Origin: Salticus scenicus
Lineage: Eukaryota > Arthropoda > Arachnida > Araneae > Salticidae
NCBI GenBank assembly: GCA_963930645.1
Contig: OZ005660.1
Span: 202,768,927-202,832,926, forward strand
Reading direction: 5' to 3'
Length of the DNA: 64,000 bases
Below, one piece after another: positions 45,601-56,800 of the stretch (within the stretch, counting starts at the first letter, position 1; each line of letters begins with the position of its first letter). The translations under genes were made by a program, and so were the position numbers. Below the pieces are notes generated by a model. It had not been told where the DNA came from. It saw only the letters and a program-made list of their open reading frames with translations, and made no database searches.

Positions 45601-47844
45601 CTTTTGGAATTCTGCCTCTATGACAGCAAAGATCTGTGAAAGAACAGCATATCACTAATCTTCTTCTGTTCTCTTCAAATTGCTACTATGAGTTCCATCT
45701 GTTCCAACCGCTTCCAAATGTTCCATCTGTTTTAACTGCCTCCGTATTTTCAACTTAGAATGATGAAAGACAATAGAATTCTTTCCATTATCACGCGAGT
45801 TTGTGAAAAAAACCACAAAAATTTCCAAACAGTTAGACCAACGAGTGCAACGTTTGTTCAAACCCAATACATCCCGTCTACCAACTTATAGAGCAGAACC
45901 TGATGGGGCCCACTGTGGGAGGAATTACTAAAACGTGTAGGAGAGGATTTTAATTTGATTTTCAGTTCCTTTATTTAAATTAATTAATATTTTATTTATT
46001 TTTATTTCATTTTATTTTGACAGGTTTGGCAGACGTCCTTTAGCCCTGATAAGTTGTTTCTTTTTGGTGGTCAGCATCTTCGGATCAACGTGGACTGGTT
46101 CTCCCGCCGTTTTCCTCATTCTTCGCTTTATAGCATCTCTCGGAGTACTTTGTATCTATTTTATATCGGCATTCTCATGTAGGTATATACATTTCATTTT
46201 TCTTTATACTTGACTGTTCTTAACCATTGTCCAACATAATATGAAAGTAATTCGAAATGTCTTTAGATCTTTTGTTCGTCTATCTGTCCGCAGTCCCCTT
46301 TGCGTAAATTTCCCGAGAGTGTGCTTTGAAACTGATAAATGTTTAAGTTCACTATAGTCTATAGCATGCTTCCTACTGAAAATGGTATGAAACACGCTCC
46401 ATAGTGTATGTATAACGGCCTCCAAATAACTCGGATTCATAACAGTGTATAAGTATCTTTTTTTTTTTTTTTTCTTTAAGCCTATTGCATGTTTGCATGC
46501 TTCTAGCGTTCCTAAAATTCTGCTTGCATTTCATTGTATTGTCACCAGTATTTCTAAAAGAAATAATTTCTTACATTTTACCATAAAAATATTCAAAAAC
46601 TAGAATGTTGTGGCCACCACATGACTTTCTTCTATATTTTCCTATGCCAATTCACTCAGTAAAAATAATTTATTAAAACCATTATTTAATATAATTATCT
46701 TCCATGATAATGCAGTACGATTTCCATATTAGAGGAGCAGTATAACACTAAATATCCAAAAAAAAAGTTCATTTTACTCTCGATATTACATTAAATAAAA
46801 ATGTTAAAAATGAAAAAAAAATGATAACTTTATTTTAAATTATCGCATATCGATCGTTCAACCATTCGTTTTAAAGGTATTGGCGAGCTCTTTTGAAAGA
46901 TACCCATCATGAAAATTTATTCCCCTCCAGGGGGGACTCCCCCCCCCCCCCCCAGGTGGGAACGCGATGCTCCCACATATACATTTTTTTCTTTCCAGAT
47001 GACTATCTCTATTATAAATAATGCTTGTAAATTTCATAATAATTATTAAATAACAATTATTTTTATGCAGATTTATACAAAATTTTGTCCTATACCACCA
47101 TGTTAAAAATTTAGAAAAAGAGGGAGGGCAACGCAACCTATATGACAATTTTTACCAAAAGTTGATAGGCACTAATGTATGTCAAGGTGTAACTACATGC
47201 CAATTGGTATGAAATTCTGTGCAGTAGTTCCTGAGATACAGTTGCCGCAAAATTTTGTCTCACACACAGAGATAGACAGACATTTTCTAAAAATGGTCAA
47301 ATTATGTTCTACAGCTCTCAAAACGTGTAAATCCATCAAAAACCCGATGTCGAAAATTTTTACGAATCCAATACTCTCTTCTATTGAATATAAAAGAAAG
47401 TAAAAATTTCCTATTGATGATAGTGGTGACAATATAATAATATACAAGCAAAGTTGTAGGAACGCTACGAGGCCTGCTGTTGTAATATCTTTATGCATAT
47501 GATGAAATCCACCAGGCACCCTAGAGCATATTTCCTATGGAATATGGTATGATTAGCATTATTACAGGGGTGTTTGTGTTCAGGGGTTACCCCTGATTTC
47601 AGGGTTTTTAACTTAATCATCTGTATTTTTATATTTCCTATAAAGTTATCTTTTTTTTTATTGGTTGTTCAATTGTCATCCCAGGTAATATGTAAACAAA
47701 TTGTAAAAAGACTGAGGGCTTCTGGTCTAAATAATTTAAGTATCATATGATATTCCAGGGTTTCTGTGATTTGAGGCTCTAATTTTCAGGGTTTTTATCT
47801 TTGAGTCACAATCAGCCCTACGATTAGTGATTGGCTTACAGGGC

Positions 47845-47876
<32 letters not shown>

Positions 47877-50800
47877 TATCATATTTAATAAGAATTTTTT
47901 TTAAATTCATTTTTAGTTGTGTTATGCTTCTAATTAGTTAGTAGAATCAGAAGACATAAAACTGTGCTATCTCTAAAGAGTTTATATTATGCATAGTGAA
48001 AAATTCGAGTCGTGAGGCTGTTACACTCATATTATTATTATTTATTATTATTATTAATTGTTATATATATTTACATACTAATGCCTTCATTTCTATTATA
48101 AAATATTCCTTCTTAAACGTTAGCAAAATTAAATAGTAAATTTTACAACTTTTGTCTTTTCAGTGATGGAATATGTTCATAAAGATTTCAAGTTCCTTTA
48201 TTTTTTCACTGGTCATCTCGGCTGGGGAGCGGCTCATTTCCTTCTAACTGCTGTAGCCTGGATGGCGAGAGACTGGCTGTGTTTCAACATCATCCTCAGC
48301 ATCATTTGCGTTGTGCTGTCTGTTTTTGTCTGGTGAGTTTGCTATCAACAAAATTACATTTTATCCTGCTCATGAACATAGACATTTTTAATACAACGCG
48401 TCTGTTACGATTGCCCGACACAGGGCGCGATTAAGCTTTGAAGCTAGGGGAAGCTCAGTATCATTTCAGGGCCCTCTTTCATTTCAGATAATCTTGTTTT
48501 CCTGTTACATATTGTAATATAAAAATGCTATAGACCAAAAATTAGTGCGTGTTTATAGTTGTTTATTTATTTATTTCATTCATGTACCTGGGTGGTTTCT
48601 ACACACAACATTAAAATCGTATAACTTATTAATTAAGAACATTCAGATTTTTGAGGTTAAATAATAGATTTTTCCCGAAATAATGAGTATTTTATCATGC
48701 TTTAGGTGAATTTTCTCAGAAAAATTCAGTCTCAGTATGAAAATATAAAACAGAAAATTCAATACCCTGTTTTTAGTCATTTTGGGGGGCCCCTTCTTAA
48801 ATTTTAGAGGGAAGCTTGTATTTCCCGAGCCTTTTGGGTAATCAGGCCCTGGCCCGACACCCAGTTTCCTGACGCCATTCGCCGGGAAGATACGTTTCCT
48901 CGACATTTCACTTGCTCAGCAATTACTTTCGACCGATTGTTCACTTGCCCGGCAAGTACCTTATTAACCCCTTACCTGGTCGGCAACCTAATTTTTGAAC
49001 AAAGCCAAATGTCAACAATACAACGATTAAAATATCTTTTGGGAGCCAAAAATTCTTAACCTAATTTATATTGGCTCATTCATTCTTATTAACGTAATCA
49101 GAGTATTCTTAAGTCGACATTTGCTAAAATCTCAAGGGGCGAAAAATCTGCGTGTGGCACGCGAGCCGCAGGTTCTGCTAAGGTGACGCCTTACAAGGAA
49201 ACATTCAAAAGGTGTCATCTTCAAAAAGTATTTTAAAAAATATATGTGATTCTACTCTTCATAAAACACTAGAAAATGAAAATATTATCGGCTGAAATTA
49301 ATTACAGCGGCCACAAAAAAATATCAAAATTAAGCATATTTGGCGATTTAGCGCTGTTAGGCGATACGTTTGCTAGCACCGAGATTGCCGTGTACGGACA
49401 GAACCGTGTTTTGCTTTTCCGCCAAGTACTCAAAATCAATCGCCTAGCAGTATGAAATCGCCACATATCGTAATTTTGATAATTTTTTGTGGTCGCTGTA
49501 ATTTATTTCAGGCGATAATTTTTTCATTTTCTGGTGTTTTATGAAGAGTAGAATCACATATATTTTTTTCAATACTTTTTGAAGATGACACCTTTTGAAT
49601 GTTTCCTTGTTAGCAGATTCTTTTTTCTTAATCTTTGCATATATTTCAGTTTACATCACTGTAACTACATGGCGATACTCATGTTATTTAATCATCGCGT
49701 GCGGGGTTTGCGACTTAATCGAAAATTATTAGAAAAAATAATTTTTGAAATACCGGTGCTAATAAGTATAAATTAAGCCACAAGTAGTGTTCAAGCGCTG
49801 TTCGGATAAAACTGTTAAAGTGTTAAAATAAAAAAAAAATTAGATTAAAAATGGTTGTTACTGGAATCTGCTTTCTTAAAATTCATACTATTTTACAGAA
49901 ACGCACAGAAGAATTCGGATTCATTACGGTCTGCTGTAGGAACAGTTGTATTTGAAGAAAAATAATCAAATACTTCATTATATTTTAAACTTTTGATTAT
50001 TCGCTGATTTATTCAGTTATTCAAATTTGATTAAATGCCTGATAATTACTAAATGTTCAAAGGGTCAAGTAGAGCCACTCTAGAATTTATTTTATGTTAT
50101 TTTCTTTTCTTATTATTTATTTATTTATTTTTATTTATTTATTTTAATGCCGAATCATATTTAGTATAATTTCTTGCCTTAAGGCTGTACATCAGTCAGA
50201 TAGCTCCCTTTCTCCCTTCCCATGTTATCCAATGGGATTTTTATCACGTCGTTTTATAAAAATATCTCATTCAAAAATTAACTTTTTCGAATTCTGTTTT
50301 TTTTTAATATTACTCTTTGAACAGGTCGTCTTTTAGCTTAGTGAGCAATTTTTCGAAAATATAAATTTAAATATTTTACTTAGAGATCCACACTTAGAAG
50401 CCATAATTTATTTATTGAAATAAAATATTTAAATTAATTTTCTCGAAAAATTGCTCACTAAGCTAAAAGGCGACCCGTTCAAAGAGTAATATTCAAAAAA
50501 CAGAATTCGGAAAAGTTCCTTTTTTAATGAGATATTTTTATAAAACAAAGCAACGAAAATTCCATTGGATAACATAGGAAGGGAGAAAGGGAGCTAACTG
50601 ACTGATGTACAGCCTTAACCAGAATAATAATTTTAATGATAATTTAAATTTCTAATACATATGTAATAAAAAATCAATAAAAAAATCTCTATGGTTTTTC
50701 AGGTTTGGTCCAAAATCTCCAGTTTCGTTTCCAAGTGGTGGGGAAGAAACTCGCACACGTAAAGCACTAAAATATGCAGCTTATGTGAATGGATATTCGA

Positions 50801-53800
50801 CTACAGATGTCGACCTCCTATCTCACAATTTTCGTCAACATCCAGAGAATGTAAGTTTTTAGTTGCAGATCTACTGGTAGAAAATTAAATATTATTGAAC
50901 ACTGTAGAAAACACAAGTTGTTCAAGTTAAAACGCCGTTATCTGCAGCTTCACTCGGTGGTTCTTAGCTGATGTAGTACCTATATCGTCTTTACCAATAA
51001 CGCTTTATGTGCCAATTCAATTTCGCAATGAAAACTTCATACTATATGCACAAGTAAAAGAGAAAATTAGAAATGATCTGTTAATCGTAAAACTGTGCAA
51101 TTTATAAGACTCTGAATTGCATATTTCTCATTAACGCCTTCTACCGACGAAAATTTTAACTTTTTTTTTTTTTTTTTTTTTTTTTTTGTAACCCAAAAAA
51201 TTTCTTTTCGCAAGAATAACTTTTTCTCGAATTGCATTCAATTCTGCCAATTCCTCCAACCTTTATGAATTTTTAAAATGTCTATCCGCGTTTGTAATGA
51301 TCGATAGATGGCTCTTTTTCAGCTTTTGTTGTTAGTAAATATAATACCCACTTGTATTTATTATTGTCCTAATAATTTCTCCGCCATTACATCATGGAAA
51401 ATTGATTGCTTTTGGAAAAAATATTTCAGTTTATTCAAAGTTCGATCGGAAATAGATGTTTAACTGAAGCTGAACAAATATTAGTTTCAAATCATCTGAT
51501 TAATTCTTTACTTACATTAGCCGAAGCAACTGAAATTTTAAATTTGTCATTTGGAAATAAATGGAAGCTTAATTCTGGATTTCTTGATCCTTTGGAGTTA
51601 CACTGTGGCACACAACAGTATGTGTTAACATTTTTTACAGGATTTATTCATTTTTATTCAATAAATACATGTGAAACTAAACATCTGCAAGCAATGACGT
51701 CTCGGCGAAAGCCGAAAGCTATTCGTTTTAATTGTAATTTCACCATAGCCCACCAGAGGGCGAGCATTTCATTACAATCGCGGATAGACTTATAGAGCAC
51801 CCGGTATGAGTGTTTACATTGAGGTAAAATTTTACAAATGTACTGCAATGTTGAAGAACAAATAAGATCCAGTGTCGCTTATTTTTTAGGGACTTTTTTA
51901 TTTGATAATTAGCACTATTTTTGAAGAATGATATTTGATTTATATGCTAGTCGATTAAACGAACATAAAATTAGACAAACATTACAATTAAATATTAGTA
52001 ATAGGTACAGTCGGTAATAAAAGTGTCCGAACACTAACAAAAATTCCTATGTAAGAAAAATACACTTCATACGGTTTTGTTAAGTAAATCCTTATCGAAT
52101 CATGTTCTTACACTGACTAAGTACAGGATTCGACAAGGATTTATTTAACAAAACCGTATGAAGTGTACTTTTTTTACATAGGAATTTTTGCTAGTGTTCG
52201 GACACTTTTGTTACCGACTGTATTGTATACGTAAGTCCGTTCAATTTGGCAACACAAATAAAACCACCAAAAGAAAGAACTTCAGTTTTGTAACTAGAGA
52301 GAACACCTTTAATTGTATCAAAAACGATATCTGAATGAATTCTGAAGATTTTGTGACAAATGACATCTTTGGACTCAACTAAAGAAAACAGCCTAATTCG
52401 ATTTACTCAGATTTTATTATATCTTGAGAACTAAAAATTAACTAATGTCAAGCCATAACTATAAATATTTTTACAGTAATATTATCTGATTTTAATTTTT
52501 GCAGCACACTCTTTTGTCATATACTACAGCTAAAATTTTCATCCTGCTCAAAAGCTATCTTGTTACAATAAGTTTTACCGAATGAAAGTTTATGGAACAT
52601 TTAATTTATCACCATGTTGATTTTTTAATTTTATTTTTTACAGAAGCATGACTTGGGTACGCTAGCATCTTCGAAAACAAAAATATTCCTTTACATCACT
52701 TATTCTTCAATTCTCTTTCTTATCAGGTAAATATTATCTGTTTTTTTTTTTTTTTTTCTCTCTTTTCAATTATTATTTTAAAATTCAAAACTACAATCCA
52801 TATAAAAATGCAAACATATCTGTGCACAATTCTGAGTTCATCATCTCTGTCCATATATATATATATATATACTTTTTTTTTCTTCTTTTCATTTTCATAC
52901 ATAAATGGGTCACACACAGTCCCGCCTCAGGGCCCCTTCGGTCTGTCGTTCTACGAAGACAAGAATTTGGAGTTTGAATACTGTGTTAGGTGACGCCAGA
53001 AAGGTCACGCCTCCTACGCTTAGAGATGGGAACAAACCCATCCTCTCTAAAAAAGATGGCAAGTGGACGTTTTCGTCCCCTGCCCACACCAGGATTATAT
53101 CTTCTGATGGCGTTTAACACAAGGATTCTGAACTTCAGGGACAGACCTGTGAAACTTCATCGTAAATTTCCTAATTTCAGCGTAGATGGATCTAATTTTC
53201 AGGTCTTTATGGATGACGTCATTACGAACATAGCCAAACGCCTGAACGTACCTATGCAATTGCTTATTTTGTCAGTATTGATACATTGAATGACAATATA
53301 GGGTCATTGAAAAAGGTTGAACATATTTCGAAAACTCATAATTCCAAAAGGAATTGAGCAAATGCAATAATATTTTTTTCAAACAACTTGGCAAGTCCAA
53401 GATTTTGAAATGTAATTAGTACGCAACCTTGATTATGAATGTTGCGCAGCGATGCAAGGTGGAAAAGGTCTTCGTTCAGCTTTCTAAATGTGCAATGGCA
53501 GCCGTTCAGGAGAAAGCTCAATGTGCGCTGTGGTTAGCCTGCGAGAAGTCTCAATTTAACACCTATCTTTTTTTTTTTCTTTTTTTTTGGGGGGGGGGAG
53601 GGGGAAGGTTACGTCAAGAACATTGTTTACAGCGTAATGCTGCTATTACACACTCAAATTTTTCACACAACTTTTATTTGAGCTAATTTTTGCTCTAATT
53701 TCTGGAGGCCAAAATCCGAAAGAGGAATTTAAAAGTTGAGTGAAAGATTGTCTAAAAAACAGGTTTTCATGGTGTTCAGTACATGTCAAGGCGCACCTAT

Positions 53801-56800
53801 TTATCACTCTTTTCCGGGCCTACGTGAAGTCTTCGTGTAGAATGAAGAGAACGATGAATGACTTCACGCCGCTGCGCTGACCGACCCTGTCTTTTCTCGG
53901 CGCGTATAAGGAGCTATCCAGTCATTGGTTTATCATCGGTGGAGAAATTGTTCGTACAAACAACTTTCTATGACTAACCAGAAAAAATTTTCGTACTCCC
54001 AATTCCTATTACGCAGAGGTTGAGGCTATTTGAACCAACAAAATTGGCTCAAAAGTTGTGCGAAAAATCGTTGTGTGTAATAGAAGCATAAAGGTACAGG
54101 ACTTCACCTATTTACGGAGCAAGTTGTCAATGCAATTGTGACAATGACGCTGGGCATGTTCCGTAACACATATGGTTAGAGATCAGTACTCATGTTACTG
54201 AAACTTAATGGTGCTCTTATTGAAACTTATTAAGGTATAATTTTATTAAATTCTGTACATTACAACGACAGAATTGTTTGTTTATGTTAAACATTTCATT
54301 AAATATGATATTGTAGGAAATGTATTCAACCTTTTTTGATGACCCTGTATATGGGGAGAACCAAGTACTTTGCACTTTATGACGTTCGCTTACAAAGTTT
54401 TCATTCTTCAAAACAGAACAGAGTGTATTAAAAAATTATTTCGGAATACCATTTAAAAATATTAACTTACTTTTCACTTATGTGTTGCGTAATATCATAT
54501 AAAAAGTATTTGTTAATGTTTGAAGCTCTTTTCATCATATCATCCTTGTAGTAATGATATAAGACGAGAGTACATATCTAGAAAAAACATAAAGCCGAAA
54601 TCATAACCGCATAAGCCATTCAGAAACACTGGTGTATAAGAAATTATGCATTGATGTGTTGAAATTAGGTAATATAGAAAGTCGTTGTAACTGTAGGTCT
54701 CAAAGCTGTCAAATATATAAAATATCACCGTACTATGATTTAGTAAACTCAGTATGGCTCCTGCAGTAACCTTAGCTGCTGCTGTAGCATCTATCTTGAG
54801 TAGACAACAGTTCACTTCATTTCCCCTGCATGCTGAAACGCCGTATGCTAACTCCTCTTATAACATTCCTCCAAGGTATCAAAGTTAATTTCATTACAGA
54901 TCATTTCATTATTTGTGTTAAAGAATTTTGTTAAATTTTTTGCCTTTCCTCCGCCTTCATTCAAATCAAGTTTATCAAATTTAATAAAAAAAATAAAATA
55001 AAATAAAAATAGACGGTGGAATCATTCAATTATCTTAATGATATAGAATCATTTCATCAATAGAATAAAAAAGAAATCAGGCTTACCTGATTCATTCACA
55101 AAGGCCGGGCAGGGTAGGATACAATCTTTTCAGAATTTCTAGCTCATCAAGTCTGAAAAAGAACTAATTAATCATTTGTCATTAGTTATCTTTTAAATTT
55201 TTATTTGTATTTTTCGTTTGATTCTGTCATTCATTAATAAAGGACTTTTTTTTCTCTTTTTCATTTTTATTTTCACAAACACACACAAGCGACGTAACAC
55301 TCACAAAACAGAACATGAACAAACTCAAACTTTTCGATTTACATTTATCATCCCCTTCTCTCGAAAAAGGGGTTGCTACAATCAAAGGATTGCAAGAAGA
55401 ATCATTTATCGCAACAATTTTCCTGATATAAATAATAAGTCAATAGTCAATAAAACAGAAAGTCAGTAAAAGTTCGGTGTAAAAATAAAAGTAAGTTTTT
55501 TCACACAATGAGTTATTAAATGTTCAAAAAAGTGGAAAGTTATTCAGTTTGCAACAAAATTCACTAAATTCGTCAGAAATGAGTTAGATTATCAACTTCA
55601 GTTCCTTAGAATTATTTACTTTTTCCCCAATGAAGATGTTCTTTAATGCATGCTGCCCTTTGTCGGCCCTAACGCTCTAAACAGCGGTGCAATATTTAGG
55701 GACTCTTTAATTCAACTACCACCAATAATTTTAAGAAAGATATTTTTATAAATATTGGACGAATAACCTTCGAAGTTATTAAGCAACCTTTACAGTTAAA
55801 ATTTAGTGGTAGCTATCGAATAAAAAAATCCCAAATTCTGTAACACTGATCAGAGGAGTGAAATTAAATAGGACCGGCAAAGCGTTAATACATAATAAAT
55901 CTATGAATCAAGTTTTTTGTGAAATATAGTCATTTGAACGTACCTAAATGCATAAGATATAATTTTTATTTGATTATAGAATCGGTTTTTGCTCATATCT
56001 ATGAATCTAATTAAAATTTTGAAATGTTCGATGGATATAATTTTAAGTTGGGTACACAGACCTAAACTTCAGCGAAGTGTCACTGAATTCCATTAAGGCG
56101 TTTTCACGTCATACCCGGTCGAATAGAAAATGCTTTGCATACCTCCACCCCTCCCATGCACACAGAGAATATAGTCTGAAATCATTTTTGGGTTCCCTGA
56201 TGTCTGAAACTTAAAGATAACGCAATTGTTTTTCCTTCAAAGCGTTTTACTAACAAAAGCTTTATAACGTATGCACAGACCTTTTTTTAACCCATACACT
56301 GTGTAAAAAAGAAGTAGAAGGACAGTCGATTTTTGTAAATTATTTTCTGTATTTTTATCCTAGCTATTAGATTCTTGTACAGATTTTGTTTAACAAAGTT
56401 TTCTTTAATCCCACGTAAAAATGAAATCTCTACCACTAATGCTAATTAGTGGATTATAGGATAAACTAGTAATCATGATTTCGAGATTATTCATGATTAT
56501 TCATTTAAAAAAAATTATCATCAATAGTAGCAGAATAAGGTGCTTCATTGTAATATCTTTGACATTCACAGTGCCTTCATTGAATCCATGGAAATCTATG
56601 TCGCCATTCAAAGCGATTTTTGCCAATACTAAGATAACCTCTCGGATGTAAGCGAGTCTTTCGACAATGCAGCATTCATCGCGCCTAGTTTCTTACTGTC
56701 TTCAGATCAAAATATGACGAGAATCACTTTATAAAATAAACTTATACGTAAAAAGTTCAGACTATCATTCATCTTTTGTCTAAAGGATATGCTCTCTAGT

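Noticed and set aside
46179..46184. Donor GT at 46183 for exon 4
   Set aside because: Using it puts exon 5 out of frame (early stop); the GT at 46179 gives SAFS-L-MEYV as expected.
52905..53289. Overlapping open frames in GC-richer DNA of intron 7
   Set aside because: Two frames compete, neither shows a known motif, and they are out of phase with the SLC22-like exons; listed only as a probable retroelement fragment.
54540..54815. 91-codon hydrophobic - strand frame that could be a receptor exon
   Set aside because: It begins with GTG, has no recognisable family motif and no clear splice context; too weak to call.
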